NCBI RefSeq assembly: GCF_029968035.1
Contig: NZ_JASCIQ010000030.1
Coordinates: 1-64,000 of the forward strand
Reading direction: 5' to 3'
From: Streptomyces cavernicola
GTDB taxonomy: Bacteria > Actinomycetota > Actinomycetes > Streptomycetales > Streptomycetaceae
Length of the DNA: 64,000 nt
Below are positions 7,156 to 16,167 of the stretch, piece by piece (positions within the stretch are counted from its first letter, which is position 1; every line of letters starts with the position of its first letter). Below the pieces are notes generated by a model, which searched no databases, was not told where the DNA came from, and saw only the letters and a list, made by a program, of their open reading frames with translations. The translations under genes were made by a program, and so were the position numbers.

Positions 7156-9383
7156 TTGGCGGCGTCGTCCTTCTTGTCGTCGGCCTTGTCCGCGTCGCCC
7201 TCTTCACCCTCGATGACGGGGATCAGGGAGAGCTTGCCGCGGGAGTCGATCTCGGCGATCTCGACCTGGACCTTCTGGCCCACACCGAGGACGTCCTCGA
7301 CGTTCTCCACGCGCTTGCCGCCGGCGAGCTTGCGGATCTGCGAGATGTGCAGCAGACCGTCCTTGCCCGGCAGCAGGGAGACGAACGCACCGAAGGTCGT
7401 CGTCTTCACGACGGTGCCCAGGTAGCGCTCGCCGACCTCCGGCATGGTCGGGTTGGCGATGCCGTTGATCGTGGCGCGGGCGGCCTCGGCGGCCGGACCG
7501 TCGGCGGCGCCGATGTAGATCGTGCCGTCGTCCTCGATCGTGATGTCGGCGCCGGTGTCCTCCTGGATCTGGTTGATCATCTTGCCCTTCGGGCCGATGA
7601 CCTCACCGATCTTGTCCACCGGGATCTTGACGGTGATGATCCGCGGCGCGTTCGGGGACATCTCGTCCGGAACGTCGATCGCCTCGGTCATCACGTCGAG
7701 GATGTGCAGACGGGCGTCACGGGCCTGCTTGAGGGCCGCGGCCAGGACGGAGGCCGGGATGCCGTCCAGCTTGGTGTCGAGCTGGAGGGCGGTCACGAAC
7801 TCCTTCGTACCGGCGACCTTGAAGTCCATGTCGCCGAAGGCGTCCTCCGCACCGAGGATGTCGGTGAGGGTGACGTAGTGCGTCTCGCCGTCGATCTCCT
7901 GCGAGATCAGACCCATGGCGATACCGGCGACGGCGGCCTTCAGCGGCACACCGGCGTTCAGCAGCGACATGGTGGAGGCGCAGACCGAGCCCATGGACGT
8001 CGAGCCGTTGGAGCCGAGGGCCTCGGACACCTGACGGATCGCGTACGGGAACTCCTCGCGCGTCGGCAGGACCGGCACGAGGGCGCGCTCGGCGAGGGCG
8101 CCGTGGCCGATCTCGCGGCGCTTCGGGGAGCCGACGCGGCCGGTCTCACCGGTGGAGTACGGCGGGAAGTTGTAGTTGTGCATGTAGCGCTTGCGGGTCA
8201 CCGGGGAGAGGGTGTCCAGCTGCTGCTCCATGCGCAGCATGTTCAGCGTGGTGACGCCCAGGATCTGGGTCTCGCCGCGCTCGAACAGGGCGGAGCCGTG
8301 CACGCGCGGGATGGCCTCGACCTCGGCGGCCAGGGTGCGGATGTCGGTGACACCGCGGCCGTCGATGCGCTTCTTCTCCTTGATGACGCGCTCACGGACC
8401 AGGGTCTTGGTCAGCGAGCGGTACGCGGCGGAGATCTCCTTCTCGCGGCCCTCGAACTCCGGCAGGAGCTTCTCGCCGGCGAGCGCCTTGACGCGGTCCA
8501 GCTCGGTCTCGCGCTCCTGCTTGCCGGCGATGGTGAGCGCCTGGGCGAGCTCGGGCTTGACGGCGGCGGTGAGCGCCTCCAGGACGTCGTCCTCGTAGTC
8601 GAGGAAGATCGGGAACTCGCCGGTCGGCTTGGCGGCCTTGGCGGCCAGCTCCGACTGGGCCTTGCAGAGCACCTTGATGAAGGGCTTCGCGGCCTCGAGA
8701 CCGGCGGCGACGATCTCCTCGGTCGGGGCGGCGGCGCCGCCCTTGACGAGCTCGATGGTCTTCTCGGTGGCCTCGGCCTCGACCATCATGATCGCAACGT
8801 CGCCGTCCTCCAGGACGCGACCGGCGACGACCATGTCGAAGACGGCGTCCTCGAGCTCGGTGTGCGTCGGGAACGCGACCCACTGGCCCTTGATGAGCGC
8901 CACGCGCGTGCCGCCGATCGGGCCCGAGAAGGGCAGGCCGGCCAGCTGCGTGGAGCAGGAGGCGGCGTTGATGGCGACCACGTCGTAGAGGTGGTCGGGG
9001 TTGAGGGCCATGACCGTCTCGACGACCTGGATCTCGTTGCGCAGGCCCTTCTTGAAGGACGGGCGCAGCGGGCGGTCGATCAGACGGCAGGTCAGGATCG
9101 CGTCCTCGGAGGGACGGCCCTCACGGCGGAAGAACGAGCCGGGGATCTTGCCGGCCGCGTACTGCCGCTCCTCGACGTCCACCGTGAGCGGGAAGAAGTC
9201 GAGCTGGTCCTTGGGCTTCTTGGACGCGGTGGTGGCCGAGAGGACCATCGTGTCGTCGTCCAGGTAGGCCACGGCGGAGCCGGCGGCCTGACGGGCCAGG
9301 CGGCCGGTCTCGAAGCGGACGGTGCGGGTGCCGAAGGTGCCGTTGTCGATGACGGCCTCGGCGTAGTGGGTCTCGTTCTCCAC
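7152..9383 (-). CDS. pnp: Polyribonucleotide nucleotidyltransferase (PNPase)
   Basis: 3'-5' phosphorolytic exoribonuclease of the RNA decay machinery, also responsible for RNA tailing in streptomycetes. The 743-aa chain has two RNase PH-like domains, then a KH domain (VDKIGEVIGPKGKMINQIQ) and an S1 domain (GTVVKTTTFGAFVSLLPGKD), and an acidic Lys/Asp tail. The start is set at GTG 9383 because GGAGAG precedes it and MENETHYAEAVIDNG is the expected N-terminus. The same frame stays open upstream to 9671, but that stretch is unrelated low-complexity sequence. It lies downstream of rpsO, as is usual. Confidence 0.95.
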   Translation of the reverse strand: MENETHYAEAVIDNGTFGTRTVRFETGRLARQAAGSAVAYLDDDTMVLSATTASKKPKDQLDFFPLTVDVEERQYAAGKIPGSFFRREGRPSEDAILTCRLIDRPLRPSFKKGLRNEIQVVETVMALNPDHLYDVVAINAASCSTQLAGLPFSGPIGGTRVALIKGQWVAFPTHTELEDAVFDMVVAGRVLEDGDVAIMMVEAEATEKTIELVKGGAAAPTEEIVAAGLEAAKPFIKVLCKAQSELAAKAAKPTGEFPIFLDYEDDVLEALTAAVKPELAQALTIAGKQERETELDRVKALAGEKLLPEFEGREKEISAAYRSLTKTLVRERVIKEKKRIDGRGVTDIRTLAAEVEAIPRVHGSALFERGETQILGVTTLNMLRMEQQLDTLSPVTRKRYMHNYNFPPYSTGETGRVGSPKRREIGHGALAERALVPVLPTREEFPYAIRQVSEALGSNGSTSMGSVCASTMSLLNAGVPLKAAVAGIAMGLISQEIDGETHYVTLTDILGAEDAFGDMDFKVAGTKEFVTALQLDTKLDGIPASVLAAALKQARDARLHILDVMTEAIDVPDEMSPNAPRIITVKIPVDKIGEVIGPKGKMINQIQEDTGADITIEDDGTIYIGAADGPAAEAARATINGIANPTMPEVGERYLGTVVKTTTFGAFVSLLPGKDGLLHISQIRKLAGGKRVENVEDVLGVGQKVQVEIAEIDSRGKLSLIPVIEGEEGDADKADDKKDDAAK

Positions 9384-9744
9384 TAGCGATCTCTCCGTTT
9401 GCTTGTCGTTCCGGGGTCTGCTGACTTCCGGAACTGTCGTCTTTTGTCCGCGTCGCCCGTGTGGCGAAGGGACGGGGTGGAGAAGCGCCTTGAGTGCGGG
9501 CCGGTCTTCGATCGAAGCACCCGGGGATTGCACTTCGTTTTCCCGGGGGCCACTACCGAGGACCGGCGTCGGCGGAGGTCGCCTCTCCTCGTGCGTATCG
9601 TCTTGTTCTGCGTGTTCCGCGGTATTGCGCGGTGTCCGGTACGGGCTGTGCCGCGCGGGACGCTCCGTCATGCGTGACGTACGTCTCGTACGACGTTCCG
9701 CGACCAGAGTACAAAGCCGTCGTGCTCTGTGCGCACGTACAGCA

Positions 9745-9781
9745 AAGGGAGCGGCCCCCTAAGCGTGGGAACCGCTCCCTT
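9745..9781 (-). promoter_or_regulatory. rpsO-pnp intergenic hairpin
   Basis: A perfect 10-bp stem (9745-9754 aagggagcgg with 9772-9781 ccgctccctt) and 17-nt loop lie 9 bp after the rpsO stop. In S. coelicolor the rpsO-pnp intergenic hairpin is known to be an RNase III site linked to pnp expression; this is the equivalent position. The rest of 9384-9790 is a long pnp leader in which I see no gene. Confidence 0.7.
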
Positions 9782-9790
9782 CACGGCGTC

Positions 9791-10078
9791 TTACTTGGCG
9801 CCCGCCGCACCGCGGCGGATGCCGAGGCGCTCGACGAGGGCGCGGAAGCGCGTGATGTCCTTCTTGGCCAGGTACTGAAGCAGGCGGCGACGCTGGCCGA
9901 CCAGGATCAGCAGGCCACGACGGGAGTGGTGGTCGTGCTTGTGGGTCTTCAGGTGCTCGGTCAGGTCCGAGATGCGGCGCGAGAGCAGGGCGACCTGGAC
10001 CTCGGGGGAGCCGGTGTCACCCTCCTTGGTGGCGAACTCGGCCATGATCTGCTTCTTCGTGGCGGTGTCGAGGGACAC
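9791..10078 (-). CDS. rpsO: 30S ribosomal protein S15
   Basis: A 95-aa primary 16S rRNA-binding protein of the small subunit. It has the family blocks TKKQIMAEFATKEGDTGSPEVQ, LTEHLKTHKHDHHSRRGLL and LVGQRRRLLQYL. The start at 10078 is GTG, preceded by a purine-rich GAGGAGTTC. It is upstream of pnp with the hairpin in between. About 330 bp before it (to 10409) hold no gene, only the eccD terminator at 10348-10383. Confidence 0.97.
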   Translation of the reverse strand: MSLDTATKKQIMAEFATKEGDTGSPEVQVALLSRRISDLTEHLKTHKHDHHSRRGLLILVGQRRRLLQYLAKKDITRFRALVERLGIRRGAAGAK

Positions 10079-10347
10079 GCGAACTCCTCATGTGTCTGGT
10101 TGGTGCCACCGAGTGCCCCTGGTCTACATCTCAGGGGAGCTTCCGTGACTCGGGAGGCGGGATCCGCCGGTCGCTGTCTCCAGTGCTTCTGAGGGCTCCG
10201 GGGACGCGTACACAAACGGCCGCTACACAGACTAGCAGTCGGTCTGCGGGGGCTTTACCACGGGCGATCGGGGCCGACCGTCATGCGCTTCTTCTGTAGT
10301 GCCGGTTTTCTGTCCGCAGTGCCGGTTTTCCTGTCGGGCCCGGATAC

Positions 10348-10383
10348 GCCGCAGGGGCCCGGGAAGTCCCGGGCCCCTGCGGC
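10348..10383 (-). terminator. Terminator of eccD
   Basis: A perfect 16-bp inverted repeat (10348-10363 gccgcaggggcccggg with 10368-10383) with a 4-nt loop (aagt) lies 27 bp beyond the eccD stop on the minus strand. Confidence 0.9.
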
Positions 10384-10409
10384 TCACTCGTTCTGGTGAT
10401 GCGGCGGCG

Positions 10410-11867
10410 CTAGATCCCTCCGCGCATCTTCGCGTAGACGTCGAGGACGGCCAGGCAGAGCGGGACGAGGGAGAGCAGGACCAGCGAGTCGGCGAGGTCG
10501 AGCATCCGCCCCCAGAACGGGGAGAGGCCCTTCTGCGGAACGATCAGGGCGATCGCGATCAGCAGCAGCGCACCGGCCAGGACGCAGGCGCCGAGCCACA
10601 GGGTGCGCAGGTCGACCGGGCCGGAGTCACCGGTGTAGAGGTCCTTCAGCATCTCCAGCGGCGGCGAGATCGCGAGGCCGAGGATCAGCAGGGCGATGGT
10701 GACGACGCCGGAGACCAGCAGGCAGGTGACCTGCGCGGTGTAGCGGAACAGCCGGGCGCGGAGCATCGCGGCGAGGCCGACGACCAGGGCGACCAGCTGG
10801 GCCCAGCCGCTGTCGCTGAAGCCGAGGACGGCACCGGCGGAGCCGACGATGACGATGGCGCAACCGCCGACCATGCCGAGCAGGAGCTCGTGGCCGCGGC
10901 TGGTCTGGGCGACGATGCGCTGGACGTCGACGGCCTCGAGGCTGCCCTCCTGGCCCTCGCGGCGGGCGCGGGCCAGGTCCTCCGGCGAGCGGAAGCCGAT
11001 CGGCAGCTTGGCGAACCGGGCGGACCAGCCGGGCAGGAAGCCGATCACGGCGACGGCCACGACGGCGGTGCCGGCGGCGATCTCGCGCGGCTCGGCCTTG
11101 GTGAGGATGCCGACGAACGCGGCGAGCGTGCCGATGACGGCGGCGAGCGCCGCGGCGACGAACGGTGCGTCACCCTGCGGCAGCAGCATGATCAGCACGA
11201 TGGAGAAGATCAGTACGACCACGCAGCCGACCAGGAACTGGAGCTTCCCCGGCCCCTCTCCTTCACCCTGCGGAAGGATGCCGGAACCCGCGATCAGTGC
11301 GTGTGGAAGTGATGCGATGCCGAGTGCGACCGCGGCGCCCCGGTCGTCGTAGACCCGCCCCCGTACTCCCGCGATGGCGGTCAGCGCGATGGCGACGATG
11401 CCCGCGACGATGCCCTGCAGGCCGTTCATGTCGTGGCGCATGGGATCCGCGAACCACAGCACGAAGCCGAGCATCGTCAGGAGCAGTACGCCCGAGACGA
11501 GTCCTGCGACGCGCATGAGGTTGTCGTTCCACCCGCGCAGATCCTGCTTGACCGCCGCGGCCACCGCGTCCACCACGTCGTCGTGGACGGCCGGCGGCAG
11601 CGAATCGGCGAACGGCCGCAGCAGCAGCACCTCGCCGTCGCGCACGCGGTGCTCGAGGAGCGAACGGCTCGCGTCGAGCACGTCGCCGTCGCGGCGCACC
11701 AGGTGGTAGCCGGCGAGGGCGTTGTCGTCGTGGGCCATGCCCGAGAGCCGCACGATCTCCGGATAGATGTCCTGGATCGGCAGGTCCTCGGGCAGCGCCA
11801 CATCGATACGACTGTCCGGCGCTGCGACGGTGACCCGGCAGAAACCTGTCGATGTGCCCGTGCTCAC
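10410..11867 (-). CDS. eccD: T7SS integral membrane protein EccD
   Basis: Core membrane component of the type VII secretion machine. The 485-aa protein starts with a YukD/ubiquitin-like domain (about residues 8-95: CRVTVAAPDSRIDVALPEDLP, GEVLLLRPF). After a cytosolic linker come about eleven transmembrane helices, the usual EccD topology. The start GTG at 11867 is preceded by GGGGGAA. It is divergent from eccC with a 270-bp intergenic region, so both core genes are likely co-regulated from there. The position beside rpsO-pnp is conserved in Streptomyces. Confidence 0.9.
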   Translation of the reverse strand: MSTGTSTGFCRVTVAAPDSRIDVALPEDLPIQDIYPEIVRLSGMAHDDNALAGYHLVRRDGDVLDASRSLLEHRVRDGEVLLLRPFADSLPPAVHDDVVDAVAAAVKQDLRGWNDNLMRVAGLVSGVLLLTMLGFVLWFADPMRHDMNGLQGIVAGIVAIALTAIAGVRGRVYDDRGAAVALGIASLPHALIAGSGILPQGEGEGPGKLQFLVGCVVVLIFSIVLIMLLPQGDAPFVAAALAAVIGTLAAFVGILTKAEPREIAAGTAVVAVAVIGFLPGWSARFAKLPIGFRSPEDLARARREGQEGSLEAVDVQRIVAQTSRGHELLLGMVGGCAIVIVGSAGAVLGFSDSGWAQLVALVVGLAAMLRARLFRYTAQVTCLLVSGVVTIALLILGLAISPPLEMLKDLYTGDSGPVDLRTLWLGACVLAGALLLIAIALIVPQKGLSPFWGRMLDLADSLVLLSLVPLCLAVLDVYAKMRGGI

Positions 11868-12020
11868 CTGGTAGTTCCCCCTGTATACAAGGCCCTTGAC
11901 TTACGTCTTTACGCCGCGCGTAGCACGGCGGAGCGCCACCCTACCCTCAGGCCTGGGGGGTGCCTGCCCCGCCTCCCTCATTTCTCCTCGCACCCTTGCC
12001 GCATCTCCACCCCTCCTGGC

Positions 12021-12050
12021 TGCCTGGGTGTCAGAGCTTGACAGTAGGAT
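12021..12050 (+). promoter_or_regulatory. Possible eccC promoter -10 region
   Basis: The eccD-eccC intergenic region contains TAGGAT at 12045-12050 (a good actinobacterial -10 hexamer) 88 bp before the eccC start, but no convincing -35 at the right spacing. A TTGACA at 12038-12043 lies too close to pair with it. A second TTGACT occurs at 11896-11901. Weak call, by eye only. Confidence 0.25.
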
Positions 12051-12137
12051 CGGCGTTCACGCGGACGAGAAGCACGTCGCCGCTCAACGGGGGGCGTCGG
12101 TGCATGGACGTATCAACCACGAAGGATGAGTGCATCG

Positions 12138-15100
12138 GTGAGCGTCGTCATCATCAAACGGCAGCCGCGGATTCAGCTGCCTGCCGTCCCGGAGGGGGAG
12201 GTCAAGCTCGAATCGCCACCCGAGATTCCTCGGGAGGGCGACGACAGCATGTTGATGAACATGCTGCCGATGATGGGCATGCTGGGCTCCGTCGCCTTCT
12301 TCTTCACGGCCGGCCAGTCGTACATGAAGGTGGTCGGCGGCCTGATGCTGGCCTCGACCCTGGCCATGCTCGTCGCCCAGTTCGTCAAGGCCCGCCAGCA
12401 GGGCGGCGGCGCGGGAATGGCGCAGGACCGGCGTGACTACTTCCGGTACCTGGAGCAGGTCCGCAAGGACGTGCACAAGACCGCCGAACTCCAGCGGCGT
12501 ACGCAGCTGTTCCAGCACCCGGACCCGGACCAGCTCTGGGCCGTGGCCGCGGACGGCAAGCGGATCTGGGAGCGCCGCCCGACGGACAACGACTTCGCGT
12601 CGGTCCGCATGGGCCTGGGCAGCCAGCAGTTGAACACTCCGCTGGTCGCGCCGGAGACGGCGCCCAAGGAGGAGCTGGAGCCGCTGACCGCCGCGGCGAT
12701 GAAGGCCTTCCTGGACGCCCACGGCTCGATCGCCGACCTGCCGGTCGCCGTCTCGCTGCGCGCCTTCTACCACGTGGCGCTCTGCGGCGACACGGACACG
12801 GTCTACGGCAACGCCCGCGCGGCGGTTGCCCAGTTGACCACCCTGCACTCCCCCGAGGACCTGCTCGTCGCCGTGGTGGCGCACCCCTCGGCGGCGAAGG
12901 ACTGGGACTGGATCAAGTGGCTCCCGCACGTCCAGCACCCGAAGCAGAAGGACGGCGCGGGCTCGGCCCGGCTGCTCTTCGACGACCTCGGCGAGCTGGA
13001 GCAGGCGCTCGAGGACCAGCTCGGCGACCGCCCCCGCTGGAACCGTGACGCGAACCCGGTGTACGACCAGCCGCACCTCGTCGTCATCCTCGACGGCGGC
13101 ACCGTCCCGCCCGACTCCGAACTCGCGGGCGCCGAGGGCCTCCAGGGCGTGACCTTCCTGGAGATCGCCCCCGGCGAGCTGGAGGACGAGCTGCGCGGCG
13201 GCCTGACCGCGTACCTGAAGCCGGAGCGGCTGCAGCTCTTCGTCGGCCACGAGTCGGCGTACAGCGGCACGCCCGACGTGCTGAGCCTGGAGCAGGCCGA
13301 GGCGCTCGCCCGGCAGCTGGCCGCGTTCCGCGTCGGCAGCGCCGAAGAGGGCGAACCGCTGCTCGCCAACCTGGACTTCACCGACCTCATGGGCATCGGC
13401 GACGCCGGTTCGGTGGACGTCTCGCGCACCTGGCGGCCGCGTACGCAGCACGAGCGCCTGCGCGTGCCGATCGGTGTCGGCCAGGCCGGCGAGCCGGTCA
13501 TGCTCGACCTCAAGGAGGCGGCGCAGGAAGGCATGGGCCCGCACGGCCTGTGCGTCGGCGCCACCGGTTCCGGTAAGTCCGAGGTGCTGCGCACCCTGGT
13601 GCTCGGCCTGTCGGTGACGCACTCCTCGGAGACGCTGAACTTCATCCTCGCGGACTTCAAGGGTGGTGCGACCTTCGCCGGTATGGCGGACATGCCGCAC
13701 ACCGCGGCCGTGATCACCAACCTCGCCGACGACCTCACGCTGATCGACCGCATGCGCGACTCGATCACCGGTGAGATGCAGCGCCGCCAGGAACTGCTGC
13801 GCACGGCGGGCAACTTCGCCAACCTGACGGACTACGAGAAGGCGCGTGCCGCGGGCGCCGCCCTCGAGCCGATGCCTTCGCTGGTGATCGTGCTCGACGA
13901 GTTCTCCGAACTCCTCACGGCGAAGCCGGACTTCATCGACATGTTCATCCAGATCGGCCGCATCGGCCGATCCCTGGGTGTGCACCTGCTGCTCGCCTCG
14001 CAGCGCCTCGAAGAGGGCAAGCTGCGCGGTCTCGACACGTACCTCTCGTACCGCATCGGTCTGCGGACCTTCTCGGCCGCCGAGTCGCGTACGGCGATCG
14101 GTGTGCCGGACGCGTACCACCTGCCGTCGATCCCGGGTTCGGGTTATCTGCGGTACGACACCGACACCATGGTCCGTTTCAAGGCGGCCTATGTGTCCGG
14201 TCCGTACCACGGCGAGGGTCCCTCGCGCGTGCACCGTTCGACGCAGCTGCGGCCCGCGCTGTTCAAGGCCGGGCACGTGGAGCTGCCGCCGCAGCCGGTG
14301 ATCGAGGAGCCGGAGCCGGACAACCGCGTGGACGACGCCCTCGCGGACACCGTGCTCGACGTGATCGTCAGCAAGATGGTCGGCCAGGGCCCGCCGGCGC
14401 ACCAGGTGTGGCTGCCGCCGCTGGAGGAGGCGCCGTCCCTGGAGCAGCTGCTTCCGGCCCTGGCGATCACGCCCGAACGCGGCCTGACCGCACCGGAATA
14501 CACGGCCCTCGGCCGGCTCAACGTCCCGGTCGGCCTCGTCGACAAGCCCTTCGAGCAGCGCCGTGACGTCCTGTACCGGGACTTCTCCGGCGGCGCCGGT
14601 CACGGTCTGTTCGTGGGTGGTCCGCAGTCCGGCAAGTCGACGCTGCTGCGCTCGATGATCACCTCGTTCGCGCTCACCCACACCCCCAGCGAAGTGCAGT
14701 TCTACTGCCTGGACTTCGGTGGTGGCGGTCTCATCGCGATGGAGGACCTGGTCCACGTCGGCGGTGTCGCCAACCGACTCGACGCCGAGAAGGTGCGGCG
14801 TACGGTCAGCGAGGTCGAGGGCATCCTCAACGCCCGCGAAGAGTACTTCCGTACGAACAACATCGACTCGGTCCAGACGTACCGCCAGCGCCGGGCCTCG
14901 GGGCAGCTGCCCGACCAGCCCTGGGGCGACGTCTTCCTGATCATCGACGGTTGGGGGACGTTCAAGACGGACTACGAGGCCCTCGAGGCGTCCATCACCG
15001 ACATGGCGATGCGCGGTCTCGGCTTCGGTGTCCACGTGATCATCACGGCGAGCCGGTACACCGAGGTGCGGCCCGCGCTCAAGGACATGCTGCAGAACCG

Positions 15101-16082
15101 CATCGAGCTGCGCCTCGGTGACCCCACCGAGTCGGAGATCGATCGCAAGGTCGCGCAGAACGTCCCGGCGGCCGTCCCCGGCCGTGGTCTGAGCCAGGAC
15201 AAGCTGCACTTCATGACGGCGCTGCCGCGCGTGGACGGCTCCTCGGAGACCGAGGACCTCGCGGACGCCACCTCGGTCGTGATCAACGCGATCAACGAGA
15301 ACTGGCAGGGCGCCCCCGCCCCCGCGGTGCGGCTGCTTCCGCGCCAGCTGGACGCGGACCGGCTGCCCAAGGGCTTCGAGCACCCGGAGCGCGGCATCGC
15401 CTTCGGCATCGACGAGTCCCAACTGGCCCCGGTCTTCGTGGACTTCGAGTCCGACCCGCACTTCGTCATCTTCGGCGAGAGCGAGTCCGGCAAGTCCGCG
15501 CTCATCCGGCTGCTCATCAAGCAGATCTGCGAGCGGTACCAGCCGGACCAGGCGAAGATCGTCATCGGTGACTACCGCCGTGCGCACCTCGAGGGTGTGC
15601 CGGAGTCGCACCTGTCGCGCTACTGCGCCTCGGCGCCGGCGCTCACCGAGACCCTGGAGGGTCTGGCGGGCTCGCTCAGCCGCCGTATGCCGGGTCCGGA
15701 CGTCACGCCCGAGCAGCTGCGCAACCGCAGTTGGTACAGCAGCCCGGACGCGTTCGTCATCATCGACGACTACGACCTGGTGGCCACGGGCATGAACCCG
15801 CTCCAGCCGCTGCTCGAGTACCTGCCGTTCGCGCGTGACGTCGGTCTGCGCGTGATCATCGCGCGCCAGTCCGGCGGCGCCAGCCGCTCGCTGTACGAGC
15901 CGGTGATGCAGCGCATCCGTGAGCTCGGCGCGCAGGGTGTGGTCCTGTCCGGCGACCGCGTCGAGGGCCAGCTCCTCGGCAACATCACGCCGACCCAGCT
16001 CCCGCCCGGCCGTGGTTTCTTCCACACGCGCCGTCGTGGTGGGCAGATGGTCCAGACCGGCTGGCTGCCCTCGCGGTTCTGA
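12138..16082 (+). CDS. eccC: T7SS ATPase EccC (fused EccCa/EccCb, FtsK/SpoIIIE type)
   Basis: Motor and substrate-recognition ATPase of the secretion machine. The 1,314-aa protein has two N-terminal transmembrane helices (about residues 36-75) followed by three FtsK/SpoIIIE-type ATPase domains in one chain. All three Walker A lysines are present: GATGSGKS (Lys480), GGPQSGKS (Lys833) and GESESGKS (Lys1119). Walker B strands are LVIVLDEFSE, VFLIIDGWG and FVIIDDYD. GTG at 12138 is preferred because GAAGGATG sits about 11 bases upstream; an in-frame ATG at 12126 would put that motif directly against the start. It ends at a 15-bp terminator. Confidence 0.95.
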   Translation: MSVVIIKRQPRIQLPAVPEGEVKLESPPEIPREGDDSMLMNMLPMMGMLGSVAFFFTAGQSYMKVVGGLMLASTLAMLVAQFVKARQQGGGAGMAQDRRDYFRYLEQVRKDVHKTAELQRRTQLFQHPDPDQLWAVAADGKRIWERRPTDNDFASVRMGLGSQQLNTPLVAPETAPKEELEPLTAAAMKAFLDAHGSIADLPVAVSLRAFYHVALCGDTDTVYGNARAAVAQLTTLHSPEDLLVAVVAHPSAAKDWDWIKWLPHVQHPKQKDGAGSARLLFDDLGELEQALEDQLGDRPRWNRDANPVYDQPHLVVILDGGTVPPDSELAGAEGLQGVTFLEIAPGELEDELRGGLTAYLKPERLQLFVGHESAYSGTPDVLSLEQAEALARQLAAFRVGSAEEGEPLLANLDFTDLMGIGDAGSVDVSRTWRPRTQHERLRVPIGVGQAGEPVMLDLKEAAQEGMGPHGLCVGATGSGKSEVLRTLVLGLSVTHSSETLNFILADFKGGATFAGMADMPHTAAVITNLADDLTLIDRMRDSITGEMQRRQELLRTAGNFANLTDYEKARAAGAALEPMPSLVIVLDEFSELLTAKPDFIDMFIQIGRIGRSLGVHLLLASQRLEEGKLRGLDTYLSYRIGLRTFSAAESRTAIGVPDAYHLPSIPGSGYLRYDTDTMVRFKAAYVSGPYHGEGPSRVHRSTQLRPALFKAGHVELPPQPVIEEPEPDNRVDDALADTVLDVIVSKMVGQGPPAHQVWLPPLEEAPSLEQLLPALAITPERGLTAPEYTALGRLNVPVGLVDKPFEQRRDVLYRDFSGGAGHGLFVGGPQSGKSTLLRSMITSFALTHTPSEVQFYCLDFGGGGLIAMEDLVHVGGVANRLDAEKVRRTVSEVEGILNAREEYFRTNNIDSVQTYRQRRASGQLPDQPWGDVFLIIDGWGTFKTDYEALEASITDMAMRGLGFGVHVIITASRYTEVRPALKDMLQNRIELRLGDPTESEIDRKVAQNVPAAVPGRGLSQDKLHFMTALPRVDGSSETEDLADATSVVINAINENWQGAPAPAVRLLPRQLDADRLPKGFEHPERGIAFGIDESQLAPVFVDFESDPHFVIFGESESGKSALIRLLIKQICERYQPDQAKIVIGDYRRAHLEGVPESHLSRYCASAPALTETLEGLAGSLSRRMPGPDVTPEQLRNRSWYSSPDAFVIIDDYDLVATGMNPLQPLLEYLPFARDVGLRVIIARQSGGASRSLYEPVMQRIRELGAQGVVLSGDRVEGQLLGNITPTQLPPGRGFFHTRRRGGQMVQTGWLPSRF

Positions 16083-16101
16083 GGTTCAGTCGTACGACGT
16101 C

Positions 16102-16136
16102 GAAGGGGCGGCACCCATTGCGGGTGCCGCCCCTTC
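16102..16136 (+). terminator. Terminator of eccC
   Basis: A perfect 15-bp stem (16102-16116 gaaggggcggcaccc with 16122-16136) with a 5-nt loop, 19 bp after the eccC stop and before the convergent SUKH-4-type gene; it probably works in both directions. Confidence 0.88.
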
Positions 16137-16167
16137 GGGGTTTCCGGCGCCGGGCACCGGGCCGGTC

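Noticed and set aside
9384..9671. N-terminal extension of PNPase by 96 residues
   Set aside because: Unrelated low-complexity sequence with no ribosome-binding site; the strong GGAGAG-GTG start at 9383 matches the family.
11890..11926. TTGACT...TAGCAC as the eccC promoter
   Set aside because: Spacing is 19 bp and the site lies over 200 bp from the start, with no second support.
12084..16025. A 1,313-residue open frame on the minus strand opposite eccC
   Set aside because: Complete EccC with three ATPase domains is encoded on the plus strand. The antisense frame is an artefact of high third-position GC and has no recognisable protein features.
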